From positions 1 to 64,000 of the forward strand of contig NZ_JOGX01000015.1 of NCBI RefSeq assembly GCF_000719555.1: a stretch of 64,000 nt of DNA, written 5' to 3'. Within the stretch, counting starts at the first letter, position 1; every line of letters begins with the position of its first letter. The notes below the pieces were generated by a model. That model did not search any database. It saw only the letters and a program-made list of their open reading frames with translations, and was not told the origin of the DNA. Of this stretch, positions 26,327-34,849 are shown one piece after another. The position numbers and the translations under genes were made by a program. This stretch comes from Streptomyces sp. NRRL F-5727. GTDB lineage: Bacteria; Actinomycetota; Actinomycetes; Streptomycetales; Streptomycetaceae.

Positions 26327-27108
26327 GACGTCCGCCCGCGCGCGTCGAAGTCCTTCATGCGGTCGAGGACGGCGTCGGCGGTCGGCCGCTCCATCTCGTC
26401 CACGATCCGCCCGTCCGCCAGGTACAGCACCCGGTCCGCGTAGGAGGCGGCGACCGGGTCGTGGGTGACCATGACGATCGTCTGCTCCAGCTCGTCCACC
26501 GACTGCCGCAGGAAGCCGAGGACTTCGGCGCCGGCCCGCGAGTCGAGGTTGCCGGTCGGCTCGTCCCCGAAGATGATGTCCGGCTTGGCGGCGAGCGCCC
26601 GCGCGACGGCGACCCGCTGCTGCTGGCCGCCGGAGAGCTCGGCCGGCCGGTGCTTCAGCCGCCCGGCGAGCCCGACCGTGTCCACGACCCGGTCCAGCCA
26701 CGCCCGGTCGGGCCTGCGGCCGGCGATGTCCATGGGCAGCGTGATGTTCTCCAGGGCGCTCAGCGTCGGCAGCAGGTTGAACGCCTGGAAGATGAAGCCG
26801 ATCCGGTCCCGGCGCAGCTGGGTGAGCTTCTTGTCCTTGAGCCCGGTGATCTCGGTCTCGTCGAGGAAGATCTGCCCGCCGGTGACGGTGTCGAGGCCGG
26901 CGAGGCAGTGCATCAGGGTCGACTTGCCGGACCCCGAGGGGCCCATGATCGCGGTGAACCGGCCGCGGGCGATGTCCACGTCGACGTGGTCCAGCGCGAC
27001 GACCCTGGTCTCCCCGGAGCCGTACGCCTTGACGACCTGCCGCGCCCGCGCGACGGCCGTACGCCCTCCAGTACCCCCGTGCCTGGGGATGGTCACAGCC
27101 GTGGTCAC
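26323..27108 (-). CDS. ABC transporter ATP-binding protein, MacB/LolD type
   Basis: A 261-residue ATPase starting at GTG (VTTAVTIPRHGG) with AGGAGA 5 nt upstream. Walker A GPSGSGKST is at 56-64, the Q-loop in FIFQAFNLLPTLSALEN, the signature LSGGQQQR at 158-165, Walker B IIFGDEPTGNLDS at 178-190, and the switch His in MVTHDP. The NLLPTLSALEN segment and short length place it in the MacB/LolD/FtsE branch. It is the first gene of a two-gene operon, overlapping the permease by GTGA. Confidence 0.95.
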   Translation of the reverse strand: MTTAVTIPRHGGTGGRTAVARARQVVKAYGSGETRVVALDHVDVDIARGRFTAIMGPSGSGKSTLMHCLAGLDTVTGGQIFLDETEITGLKDKKLTQLRRDRIGFIFQAFNLLPTLSALENITLPMDIAGRRPDRAWLDRVVDTVGLAGRLKHRPAELSGGQQQRVAVARALAAKPDIIFGDEPTGNLDSRAGAEVLGFLRQSVDELEQTIVMVTHDPVAASYADRVLYLADGRIVDEMERPTADAVLDRMKDFDARGRTS

Positions 27109-27133
27109 GATTCTCTCCTACGCGGTGGTGGTG

Positions 27134-27149
27134 GCTTGTAAGAACAAGC
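27134..27149. promoter_or_regulatory. Inverted repeat upstream of the ABC operon
   Basis: GCTTGT-AAGA-ACAAGC is a perfect 6-bp inverted repeat with a 4-nt spacer, in an AT-rich patch 26 nt before the ATPase start and divergent from the MFS gene. A repressor site is plausible; no adjacent regulator gene was found, so which protein binds is unknown. Confidence 0.4.
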
Positions 27150-27298
27150 TAAGAACGGGCCTGGCCGGTTCTCGTCCTCCGCCGGAACGACCGTCCCCTG
27201 GCTCGTATGGGGGAGGTCCCCCTAGGGGTTCCTCGGCCCCTGGTCGGAGTGAGACCCTGTCCGCGCACATTTAGGTGTACGAAGAAAGGAAGCGTCGC

Positions 27299-28813
27299 GT
27301 GGTGACGGACGGGAGAACGGCCCCGAGACGGACCGGCCAGGAGGAGCCCCCCGCGGACCGCCGCCGCGGCGCCGTCGTCGCCGCCCTCATGCTCTGCATG
27401 GCGCTCGCCGCCCTCGACGGCACGATCGTCGCCACCGCCGTCCCGCAGATCGTCGGCGACCTCGGCGGACTCTCCGTCTTCTCCTGGCTCTTCTCCGGCT
27501 ACCTCCTCGCCGTCACCGTCACCCTCCCCGTCTACGGCAAGCTGAGCGACACCTTCGGCCGCAAGCCCGTCCTCGTCGCCGGAACGGTCCTCTTCCTCGT
27601 CGGCTCGCTCCTCTGCGCCGCCGCCTGGAACATGGCCGCCCTCATCGCCTTCCGCGTCGTCCAGGGCCTCGGCGGCGGCGCCCTCCAGGGCACCGTCCAG
27701 ACGATCGCCGCCGACCTGTACCCGCTCGACGAGCGCCCCAGGATCCAGGCGCGGCTCTCCTCCGTGTGGGCCACCGCCGCCGTCGCGGGCCCGGCGGCCG
27801 GCGGCCTGCTCGCCGGGTACGCGGACTGGCGCTGGATCTTCCTCGTCAACCTGCCGGTCGGCGGGCTCGCCCTCTGGCTGATCCTCCGCCACCTCAGGGA
27901 ACCCGCCAGGGCCCCCCGTACCGTCCCGGTCCGCGTCGACTGGCCGGGCGCGCTCGGCGTCTTCGCGACCGGCGTGCTGCTGCTGACCGCCCTGGTGCAG
28001 GGCGGCGTCGCCTGGCCCTGGCTGTCGGCGCCGTCGCTGGGGCTGCTGGGCGGCGCGGCGGTGCTCGCCGCCGTCACGGTGGTCGTCGAGCGCCGGGCGG
28101 CGGAGCCGATCATCCCCGGCTGGGTGTGGCGGCGGCGCACGATCGCCGCCGTCAACGTGGCGCTGGGCGCGCTCGGCCTGCTGATGGTCGCCCCGACCGT
28201 CTTCCTGCCGACCTACGCGCAGACGGTCCTCGGCCTCGGCACCGTCGCCGCCGGCTTCGTCCTCTCCGCGTGGACGCTGAGCTGGCCGATCACGGCCGCC
28301 TTCTCCGACCGCGTCTACACCCGCGTCGGCTTCCGGCTGACCGCCGTCCTCGGCATCTCGGGCGCCCTGGCCTGCCTGCTCGCCTTCCCGTTCCTGCCCT
28401 ACCCGGGCGAGGCGTGGCAGCCGGCCCTCCTGATGCTGGTGCTCGGCGGCTGCCTCGGCCTCTTCCAGCTGCCGCTGATCGTGGGCGTGCAGTCCACCGT
28501 CCCGTACGAGGAGCGGGGCACGACGACGGCGTCCGTCCTCTTCTGCCGCCAGGTCGGCCAGAGCCTCGGCGCGGCGGCGTTCGGCGCGGTCGCGAACGGC
28601 GTCCTCGCCGCCCGCCTCGGCGCCGACACGGACCTCGACACCCTGGCCCGCTCCCTCCCCGCCACGGAGACCGTCCGCCACGCGGTCGACGCCGCCGTGG
28701 ACCGCGTCTACTTCGGTGCGGCGGCCGCGGCGGCCCTCGCCCTGCTGGCCCTCCTCGTCCTGGCGCCCCGCCGCTTCCCGGTCCTGAAGGACGCCACGGA
28801 CGAGCGACGCTAG
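27299..28813 (+). CDS. MFS drug exporter, EmrB/QacA (DHA2) family
   Basis: A 504-residue, 14-helix transporter. The start is the GTG at 27299, with AAGGA 8 nt upstream; a GTG at 27275 lies before the ribosome-binding site. Motifs: LDGTIVATAVPQI in helix 1 (DHA2 motif D1), GKLSDTFGRKPV in the loop between helices 2 and 3 (motif A), FRVVQGLGGGALQG (motif B) and GPAAGGLLAG (motif C, the antiporter motif). It should expel hydrophobic compounds using the proton gradient. It is divergent from the ABC operon; no dedicated regulator is adjacent. Confidence 0.92.
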   Translation: MVTDGRTAPRRTGQEEPPADRRRGAVVAALMLCMALAALDGTIVATAVPQIVGDLGGLSVFSWLFSGYLLAVTVTLPVYGKLSDTFGRKPVLVAGTVLFLVGSLLCAAAWNMAALIAFRVVQGLGGGALQGTVQTIAADLYPLDERPRIQARLSSVWATAAVAGPAAGGLLAGYADWRWIFLVNLPVGGLALWLILRHLREPARAPRTVPVRVDWPGALGVFATGVLLLTALVQGGVAWPWLSAPSLGLLGGAAVLAAVTVVVERRAAEPIIPGWVWRRRTIAAVNVALGALGLLMVAPTVFLPTYAQTVLGLGTVAAGFVLSAWTLSWPITAAFSDRVYTRVGFRLTAVLGISGALACLLAFPFLPYPGEAWQPALLMLVLGGCLGLFQLPLIVGVQSTVPYEERGTTTASVLFCRQVGQSLGAAAFGAVANGVLAARLGADTDLDTLARSLPATETVRHAVDAAVDRVYFGAAAAAALALLALLVLAPRRFPVLKDATDERR

Positions 28814-28878
28814 CGGCCGCCGGGGCGCCCGCCCGAGCGGACGGAATACCCCCGGACAGCGGCGGGTTGGAGCGCATC

Positions 28879-29439
28879 ATGCGACCCGCCGCGGAGAGCC
28901 CCGACTCCCTCCACCCCCTGCTGGCCGACCGGTTCAGCCCCTCCCGCTTCGACCCGTCGGCCGCCGTCGACGACCGGACGCTGGGCCTGCTCCTGGAGGC
29001 CGCCCGCTGGGCGCCGTCCGCCGGCAACTCCCAGCCGTGGAGCTTCTTCACGGCCCGCCCCGGCGAACCGGACCACGCCCGGCTCCTCCCCCACCTGGCG
29101 CCCAGCTCGGCCCGCTGGGCGACGGACGCGGGCCTGCTCGTCGTCACGCTCACCCGCCGGTACGTCGGCGAACCGGACGTCCAGTACTCCGAGTTCGCCG
29201 ACTACGACCTCGGCCAGGCCGTCGCCCACATCACGGTGCAGGCCCAGGCGATGGGCCTGGCCGCCCACCAGTTCCGCGCCTTCGACCTGGACGCCCTCAC
29301 CAAGGACCTGGACCCGGCTCCCGGCTGGGCGATCGTCTCGATGATCGCCCTGGGCCGGGCGGCCGAACCCCCCGCCCGCCTCCGCGAACGCCGCCCGGTG
29401 GCGGACCTGCTGGCGGCGCCCTGGGCGTCGCAGGAGTAG
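28879..29439 (+). CDS. Nitroreductase-family protein
   Basis: A 186-residue FMN-dependent oxidoreductase starting at ATG (MRPAAESPDSLHPLL) with GGAG 6 nt upstream. The FMN-binding start RFSPSRFDPSAAV, the WAPSAGNSQPWSFF loop and the central DLGQAVAHITVQAQAMGL helix are characteristic. It reduces nitro or quinone-like compounds with NAD(P)H in this family; the actual substrate is unknown. It lies 65 nt behind the MFS exporter on the same strand and may be co-transcribed, which would fit a detoxification pair. Confidence 0.88.
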   Translation: MRPAAESPDSLHPLLADRFSPSRFDPSAAVDDRTLGLLLEAARWAPSAGNSQPWSFFTARPGEPDHARLLPHLAPSSARWATDAGLLVVTLTRRYVGEPDVQYSEFADYDLGQAVAHITVQAQAMGLAAHQFRAFDLDALTKDLDPAPGWAIVSMIALGRAAEPPARLRERRPVADLLAAPWASQE

Positions 29440-29456
29440 CCCGTCGCACACCCCCG

Positions 29457-30320
29457 TCACGGGCGGTGGCCACGCCCCGGCGGGACGGGCGGCCCCGGCG
29501 CGTCCGGGGTGTAGAAGCTGAGGTTGACGCGGGCGCCGGGAGCGGAGACCGGTTCGGCCAGGCAGGTCGTGAGGACGCCGGGGCCGTGGACGGCGTGGTG
29601 GATGGGGAGCTCGGAGCCGTCCGCGTAGGCGACGGGGACGGAGGCACTGGCCCGGTAGAGGGGGCCGACCAGCGGGTCGGCGAGGACGGCGCGTTCGAGG
29701 GAGGCGAGCAGGAGGCTGTCGGGGCGCGCCTCCACGCTCTGTTTGAAGTGGGGCACCATGGCCGGCGCCCAGCGGGTCTCCCAGTCCGTCAGGGTCTCGG
29801 TGCGGGCCCGGACGTCCAGCAGCAGGTACCGCATGACGTTGAGCGGCGCCCGGCCCGGCGGGAAGAGACGCCGGAACTCGGCGTTGTGGGCGATGACGGT
29901 GTACTCGGCGTCGCTGACGTACGCCACCGCGCCGTCGATCCTGTCGACGATCTGCTGCCACATGCCGGCGACGGACATGCCCGAGCCGCTGTGCAGCGTG
30001 CGGGGCGGGTTCTCCTTGCGGGTCAGCCGCCAGAGGAACGTCCACTCCTGCTCGCTCAGACCGAGGATCTTCGCGACCGCAGCGAGGAAATCCCCGCTCG
30101 GCCGGGGCAGTCTGCCGTTCTCGAAACGGTTGTACGTGCCCCGGGACCGCAGCAGCAGGTCGTCCATCTGTTCCTGGCTCAGCCCGGCGGCCCGCCGTCC
30201 CGGCCCCGGCGAGCGCCGGGGAAAGCCCCTGCTCGTGGGATCGATCGCGGCCCGGCGCTCCTGGAGGACCCGCTTCAGGGAGCGTCTGTCGTCAGGGGAG
30301 AGGCGCACCTGGGGACCCAC
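29457..30320 (-). CDS. XRE-family regulator with MmyB-like ligand-binding domain
   Basis: About 287 residues from the GTG at 30320. A GTG at 30308 and a TTG at 30371 are also in frame, so the start is uncertain. The N-terminal HTH (LSQEQMDDLLLRSRGTYNRFENG) is followed by a PAS-like MmyB domain with DAEYTVIAHNAEFRRLF, NVMRYLLLDVRARTETLTDWE and the ending VNLSFYTPD. Such regulators are numerous in Streptomyces and usually control a neighbouring gene. Here the divergent neighbour is a small secreted protein. The HTH is preceded by a basic insert (FPRRSPGPGRRAAG). Confidence 0.85.
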   Translation of the reverse strand: MGPQVRLSPDDRRSLKRVLQERRAAIDPTSRGFPRRSPGPGRRAAGLSQEQMDDLLLRSRGTYNRFENGRLPRPSGDFLAAVAKILGLSEQEWTFLWRLTRKENPPRTLHSGSGMSVAGMWQQIVDRIDGAVAYVSDAEYTVIAHNAEFRRLFPPGRAPLNVMRYLLLDVRARTETLTDWETRWAPAMVPHFKQSVEARPDSLLLASLERAVLADPLVGPLYRASASVPVAYADGSELPIHHAVHGPGVLTTCLAEPVSAPGARVNLSFYTPDAPGPPVPPGRGHRP

Positions 30321-30381
30321 CTCGTCGGTCGGGCCGCAGGGGCGGCCGGCGAAGAGCTTCCGGACGGCCAAGATTATTGTC

Positions 30382-30396
30382 TGCGATTTCCTCGCA
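30382..30396. promoter_or_regulatory. Short inverted repeat between the XRE gene and the I36-like gene
   Basis: TGCGA-TTTCC-TCGCA is a perfect 5-bp repeat with a 5-nt spacer. It lies in the one AT-rich patch of the 183-nt intergenic region. A site for the XRE regulator is possible; the evidence is only position and symmetry. Confidence 0.35.
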
Positions 30397-30503
30397 TGGA
30401 AAGGGACATCCGGCAGGAGGAAGACTCTGCTCCCGACACGGGACCGCGCCGGATGCGCCGACGCACCGCGCGCCCCTTGGCGGAACGAGGAGGAACGACA
30501 CCC

Positions 30504-30887
30504 ATGGGAACGAAGCGCAGACTGGGCACGGCGGTACTCGCCACGGGGCTCGCCCTCGCGGGGATGACGGCCACGGCCCCGACCGCGGCGGCGGCCACGT
30601 GCCCGGCGGACCGGCTCTGCCTCTCCGAGTACTACGACCTCAACACGATCCACGCGACGATCGCCAGCACGAAGGCGTGCGTCAGCATCGCGGGCCTCGG
30701 GCCGTACGACTTCGAGTTCGGCATCGCCTCGTACAGGAACAACCTCCCCGTGAAGGCCGCCGTCTACAGCAAGATGTCGTACGGGTACAAGTACGACGGG
30801 ACGATCCAGCCCGGCGGCGCCAGCTCCAACACGTACGGCAACTTCGGTCTCTCCGGGCTGATCTGCACGGGCGGCGCCACCCCGTGA
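30504..30887 (+). CDS. Small secreted protein, peptidase-inhibitor I36-like
   Basis: A 127-residue protein starting at ATG (MGTKRRLGTAVLATG) with GAGGAGG 10 nt upstream. It has a Sec signal peptide with cleavage around AAAA-TCP (residue 30). The mature part (CPADRLCLSEYYDLN, KACVSIAG, GLICTGG) has paired Cys and Tyr/Asn-rich segments resembling small actinobacterial secreted proteins of the I36 inhibitor type. The match is by overall pattern, not a diagnostic motif. It is divergent from the XRE regulator, probably its target. Confidence 0.7.
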   Translation: MGTKRRLGTAVLATGLALAGMTATAPTAAAATCPADRLCLSEYYDLNTIHATIASTKACVSIAGLGPYDFEFGIASYRNNLPVKAAVYSKMSYGYKYDGTIQPGGASSNTYGNFGLSGLICTGGATP

Positions 30888-30930
30888 CCCCCTGAGGCTC
30901 TGGGTCGGGCTCGGGGGAGTCGATCCGGAG

Positions 30931-30966
30931 CCGAGGGCCCCGAGGACCGGTCCTCGGGGCCTTCGG
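30931..30966. terminator. Bidirectional terminator, 18-bp palindrome
   Basis: The 36 nt form a near-perfect palindrome: the left half CCGAGGGCCCCGAGGACC pairs with the right half with a single G-T wobble. It stands between two convergent genes (stops at 30887 and 31026), so it should stop transcription from both sides. Confidence 0.8.
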
Positions 30967-31025
30967 CGTCCCCGGCTCCGGCTCCCGGTGGTCGCCCGGG
31001 GCCGGGCGGCGGGGGCTCGGCCGGG

Positions 31026-33263
31026 TCAGAAGCGCTCGGTCGCCCCCGGCGCCAGCCCGGTCCGCAGGGACGCCCTGAACGGCGCCCGCCAGTCGCCCGT
31101 ACCGGCGTAGAAGAAGTCGACGGAGCCGTCGGAGGCCAGCAGGTCCTGCCGCCCGTCACCGTTCGCGTCGCCGATGCCGACGAGCTGACGGAAGACCCCC
31201 CAGCCACCGCCGATCCGCACGCGCTGTGCGAAGGTGCCGTCGCCCTTGCCGAGGTACAGCCACAGGACCCCGTACCGGTCCCGGGCGACCAGGTCGCCCG
31301 CGCGGTCGCCGCCGAGGTTCCCGGTGGCGGTGAGGTCGTTGTAGATCCCCCAGCCGCCGCCGACCCGCTTGCGGGTCTTGAACGGCGCCGAGGCGTTCCC
31401 GGTGCCGGCGTAGAGCCACAGCACGCCCGCCCGGTCGGTGGCGACGAGGTCCGCCCGGCCGTCACCGGTCAGGTCGGAGCCGCCGGCGAGCCTGTCGTAC
31501 GTGTTCCACCCGCCGCCGATCCGGACGCGCTGGCGGAGCGGCTGCCGCAGGTCGCCCGCGCCCTGGTGCAGCCAGAGCACTCCGCTCCGGTCCCGTGCGA
31601 CGACATCGGCGAGCCGCGAGCCGGCGACGTCGCCGACCGACTCCAGGCGGTCGTACGCCGCCCAGTCGAAGTCACCGCCGAACGCCGCCTCCTGGAAGGC
31701 GAAGGGTGCCCTGGTGGCCGGGTCGAGGACGAGGTCCACGGCCTTCGCGCGTCCGCCGGTCCGCGTCAGAAGCTCGGGCGAGCCGTTGCCGTCGAAGTCG
31801 TGGAGCCCGAGGGCGCGGTGGACGGTGAACGTCCCGTAGGCACTGACCGGCTCACCGAGCCCGCTGAACTGCCTCGCCTCGAACTTCCAGCTGTACCGGC
31901 CGGCTTCGGCGGGACGGCCCAGCGTGTTGAAATCCTCGCCCTTCCACGTGAAACCGATCCCGTCCGGCCCCATCGGCACCAGGTTCCCGATCACGACCGG
32001 CTCGTCGCCGAGGGGACCGTCCATGCGGGTGATCGTGACGCGCGCGTTCCCGATCCGCCCGGCCAGCTTCCACCGGAACAGTTCCGACTTCGTCCGGCTC
32101 AGGTCGATCGTGTCGGGCACCTCGGCGCCCCCGTACACGAGGACGGACGGCTCGCCCGTGCTCGCGACGAGCTCCGCGACGGGCAGCCCCGCAGGGTCCA
32201 GGGTGATCCGGTACAGACCCTCGCCGTGCTCGACCGAGCCGCCCCGCGCCATCAGAGAGCCGCCCGGCCCCGGCACGAGCCAGCCCATCGTGTCGAGGAC
32301 CCGCACGGGCGTCCCGCTGCCGTCCGCGCGCTCCGCCATCAGCGCTCCGCCGGTGCTGATCGTCTCGGGCCGGGTGATCCCACCGTGCACCAGCCATCCG
32401 CCGAGCAGGGCGTACGGGTCGAAGGCCGCGACGCCGGTTGTCCGGACCGGCCCCGTCCCGCCTGTCCCCCGGGCGGCGACGGCCACTCGGGTCGGGGCCG
32501 TCTCGTCGACCCAGGCGACGTGCGACGCCGAGACGGAGACGGGCGGGCTGTTGTAGGGGTTGGCCCGGGGGAAGTCGTCGGTGACCGTGCCCGAGGCGAC
32601 GTCGAGGACGCTCCGGGTGTACCGGGGGGCATCCTCCGGCCCGGCGACGACGACCAGGGCGGCCGTGCCGGCGGTGGTCTCGGTGACCCGGAATCCCCTG
32701 ATGTCGGTGGGGAGCCCCGCCACCGGTCGCTGCTGCGGGCCGTCCGGGCCCGGGGTGACCAGCCGCCCCTCCACCGTCCCGTCCGCCTTCTTCAGATGGG
32801 TGACGAGAGTGCCGCCCACCGCCCCCCGGTAGACGTACCGCTCGCCGTCCTCCGCCAGCGCGTCGAGGTCCACGACGTACGGCTGCGCCCCCGAGGCCAG
32901 GTCGCGGACGGTGAACACGCGCGCCTCCGCCAGCGAGGTCGAGTGGTTCCCCGTCACGAGGACGTCTGAGGCGCCGACGACGTACCGGTCGCCGGTCGGC
33001 GCATCGTGCACCACCTGCGAGACCCCGGTCGCGTAGGAGGTCCAGCTCACCGTGTACCGGAACCGCGTGAAGAAGCCCTTCTCCCCGCCCCCGAGGAGCT
33101 CCACGTACCCCTTCGGGTACGGCACCGTCGTGGACTGCTGGTCCTCCGCCGCGTACGCCGCCCCGGGCGCGGCGAACGCCGGGGCCGTGACGCCCGCGGC
33201 GGCGAGGGCGACGGTGAGCGCTGCTGCGGCGATTCTGCCGCCGTGCGGACGTGCGTGGATCAT
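31026..33263 (-). CDS. Secreted FG-GAP/VCBS repeat protein
   Basis: A 745-residue protein starting at ATG with GGGAGGGG 10 nt upstream. The Sec signal peptide ends near AYAAE (about residue 40). The N-terminal two-thirds is a beta-rich region with WD-like strands (TGDRYVVGASDVLV, YVYRGAVGGTLVTHLKK), followed by a FlgD-like Ig fold (AGRYSWKFEARQF, about 455-475). The C-terminal 250 residues are FG-GAP repeats (DFDGNGSPELL, DLTGDGRADLVA, DANGDGRQDLLA) with the conserved spacer VLWLYAGTG..PFKTRKRVGGGWG. The D.DGDG..D loops bind calcium in this family. The same C-terminal module makes up the two paralogues at 51639 and 53548. Confidence 0.88.
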   Translation of the reverse strand: MIHARPHGGRIAAAALTVALAAAGVTAPAFAAPGAAYAAEDQQSTTVPYPKGYVELLGGGEKGFFTRFRYTVSWTSYATGVSQVVHDAPTGDRYVVGASDVLVTGNHSTSLAEARVFTVRDLASGAQPYVVDLDALAEDGERYVYRGAVGGTLVTHLKKADGTVEGRLVTPGPDGPQQRPVAGLPTDIRGFRVTETTAGTAALVVVAGPEDAPRYTRSVLDVASGTVTDDFPRANPYNSPPVSVSASHVAWVDETAPTRVAVAARGTGGTGPVRTTGVAAFDPYALLGGWLVHGGITRPETISTGGALMAERADGSGTPVRVLDTMGWLVPGPGGSLMARGGSVEHGEGLYRITLDPAGLPVAELVASTGEPSVLVYGGAEVPDTIDLSRTKSELFRWKLAGRIGNARVTITRMDGPLGDEPVVIGNLVPMGPDGIGFTWKGEDFNTLGRPAEAGRYSWKFEARQFSGLGEPVSAYGTFTVHRALGLHDFDGNGSPELLTRTGGRAKAVDLVLDPATRAPFAFQEAAFGGDFDWAAYDRLESVGDVAGSRLADVVARDRSGVLWLHQGAGDLRQPLRQRVRIGGGWNTYDRLAGGSDLTGDGRADLVATDRAGVLWLYAGTGNASAPFKTRKRVGGGWGIYNDLTATGNLGGDRAGDLVARDRYGVLWLYLGKGDGTFAQRVRIGGGWGVFRQLVGIGDANGDGRQDLLASDGSVDFFYAGTGDWRAPFRASLRTGLAPGATERF

Positions 33264-33317
33264 GTGTGCGGGTTCCCCTCCCTGGTGAAAGATCGAGAGA
33301 GTACCGCTTCCCGCAGG

Positions 33318-33701
33318 TCAGGTGCTGTGGGGCTTCCTGGGCGAGAGGCAGAAGGGGTGGCCCGCCGGGTCCAGGAGGACGCGCCAGCGGTCGGGGTGGG
33401 GCTGGGTGGGCGGGAGGGTGGCGCCGAGGGCGGTCAGCTCGGTCACCGCCGCGTCGAGGTCGTCGACCTCGAAGTCGAGGTGGAGTTGGGCCGGGACCTC
33501 GCCGTCCGGCCAGGTCGGCGGCCGGTGGTCGTCGGCCCGCTGGAAGCCGAGGACCAGGCCGTGCTCCCCGACCAGGCCCGCGAACTCCGCGTCGGAGCGC
33601 TCGTGCAGCGGGAGCCCGGTCGCCCGCGCGTAGAACGCGGCGAGGGCGAGCGGGTCGGGGCAGTCCAGGTTCACGGCCGTCAGCCGCATCCGCAGAGGCA
33701 T
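33318..33701 (-). CDS. VOC-superfamily (glyoxalase-like) protein
   Basis: A 127-residue protein. The ATG at 33701 (MPLRMRLTAVNLDCPDP) is chosen; an ATG at 33689 is a close alternative. It has the beta-alpha-beta-beta-beta pattern of the vicinal oxygen chelate fold: AVNLDCPDPLALAAFYARATG, VLGFQRADDHRPPTWP, AQLHLDFEVDDLDAAVTEL, and RWRVLLDPAGHPFCL. The H-L-D-F segment and DPAGHPFCL ending are typical of the actinobacterial 'glyoxalase-like' group. It lies 10 nt behind the coiled-coil gene and is probably co-transcribed. Substrate unknown. Confidence 0.85.
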   Translation of the reverse strand: MPLRMRLTAVNLDCPDPLALAAFYARATGLPLHERSDAEFAGLVGEHGLVLGFQRADDHRPPTWPDGEVPAQLHLDFEVDDLDAAVTELTALGATLPPTQPHPDRWRVLLDPAGHPFCLSPRKPHST

Positions 33702-33711
33702 GGGCGGGAGC

Positions 33712-34725
33712 CTAGGAGGCGGCGCCGTCCTCCGCCTCGGGGTTTTCACCGGAGCCGGCCCCCGGACCCGGACCCGGACCGGCCCCCGGACCCCGACCCG
33801 GACCGGCCCCCGGACCGGGCCCGGGCTCCCCCGCCGCCCCGGCCGCCTCCTTCCCGTCCGGCTGCGGGGCCGTCACCCGGCCCGTCAGGGCCGCCAGCGA
33901 GGTGCGGATGTGCTCCATGTGGGCGTGGATCTCCTCGCGCGCCTCGTCGTGCTCGCGCAGGACGCGGTCCGTCTCGCGCTCGATCCGCTCGCCCTTCATC
34001 CGGGCCTCCGCCAGGATCTCCTCCGCCCGCGCCTCGGCGTCCTCCTGGCCGTGCCGCGCCTCCTCCTCGGTGCGGGCGAGGGCGCGGCGGGCCTCCTCCA
34101 GGCGGGCCTCGGCCTCCGCGACCTGGGCGGCGTGCCGGGCGTCCAGCTCCGCCGCGGCGGTCTCGGCGGCGCGCTCCGCCTCGGCGCGGCGGGTGCGGTG
34201 CTCCTCGGCCTGCCGGTCCAGCAGTTCGGCCGCGCGGTGCCCGGTCTCCTCGTACGCCTCCGCCGCCGCCGTCCTGGCGCCCTCGGCGTCGCGGCGGGCG
34301 ATGGTGCCGAACTCCTCGGCCCGTTCCCGGGCGGCCTCCAGGGTCGCGCGGGCCTGCGCCTCGGCCGCGGCCCGTACCCCCTCCGCGTAGGCGCCGGCCG
34401 CCTCCCGGGCCTCGCGGGCCGCCGCGTCCGCCGCCTCCGCGAGCGCCTGGGCCTCCGCCTCGGCGGCGCGGACGAGCCGCTCGTCCTCCTGCTCCGCGAG
34501 CTTCAGGATCTGCTGGGCGGCCTCGCCCAGCTCCTCGTACCGCTGCGGCTTCAGCGCCGCGACGGCCTCCCGCAGCGCCGCCAGCTCCGTCTCCATCTCC
34601 TTGGCGAGGACGGTGAGCCGCGCGGCCCGCTCCCATGCCTCGTCGCGGTCCCCCGACAGCGCGGCGAGGTAGCGGTCGACCTGCTCCGGGCGGTACCCCC
34701 GCCCCCGTCCGACGGCGAAACTCAT
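33712..34725 (-). CDS. DivIVA-like coiled-coil protein
   Basis: A 337-residue cytoplasmic protein starting at ATG (MSFAVGRGRGYRPEQVDRYL) with GGAAGGGG about 8 nt upstream. The first 25 residues have the DivIVA signature (RGYRPEQVDRYLAALS). Residues about 25-285 are almost unbroken coiled coil rich in Ala/Glu/Arg, and the tail is a low-complexity Gly/Pro/Ala repeat (GPGPGAGPGRGPG). Related Streptomyces proteins, older annotated as cellulose-binding proteins, form cytoskeletal assemblies at hyphal tips. A role in polar growth is inferred from architecture. Confidence 0.8.
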   Translation of the reverse strand: MSFAVGRGRGYRPEQVDRYLAALSGDRDEAWERAARLTVLAKEMETELAALREAVAALKPQRYEELGEAAQQILKLAEQEDERLVRAAEAEAQALAEAADAAAREAREAAGAYAEGVRAAAEAQARATLEAARERAEEFGTIARRDAEGARTAAAEAYEETGHRAAELLDRQAEEHRTRRAEAERAAETAAAELDARHAAQVAEAEARLEEARRALARTEEEARHGQEDAEARAEEILAEARMKGERIERETDRVLREHDEAREEIHAHMEHIRTSLAALTGRVTAPQPDGKEAAGAAGEPGPGPGAGPGRGPGAGPGPGPGAGSGENPEAEDGAAS

Positions 34726-34776
34726 CCTGGCGCCCCTTCCCTCCGGTCCCCTCCAGGATGCGGCATAAGAACGGAC

Positions 34777-34810
34777 AAAAGGCGCCCGACGTGATCACAC
34801 ATCGAGCGCC
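34777..34810 (-). terminator. Rho-independent-type terminator after the SUKH-4 gene
   Basis: On the minus strand GGCGCTCGA pairs with TCGGGCGCC, with one mismatch, across a 12-nt loop, and four T follow. It lies 40 nt beyond the stop at 34850. Confidence 0.7.
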
Positions 34811-34849
34811 CTTCGTCACATTCTGCTCTGACGGAGCCTCAGGCGCAGG

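Noticed and set aside
20099..26443. A plus-strand open frame of 2114 codons opposite mfd and the ABC permease
   Set aside because: Antisense shadow with no motif, crossing three genuine genes; composition is Arg/Leu/Asp-rich and typical of shadow frames.
33757..33830. GC-rich repeats near the end of the coiled-coil gene considered as a CRISPR-like or mobile repeat
   Set aside because: The 6- to 12-bp units simply encode the Gly/Pro/Ala tail of the protein and have no spacers.
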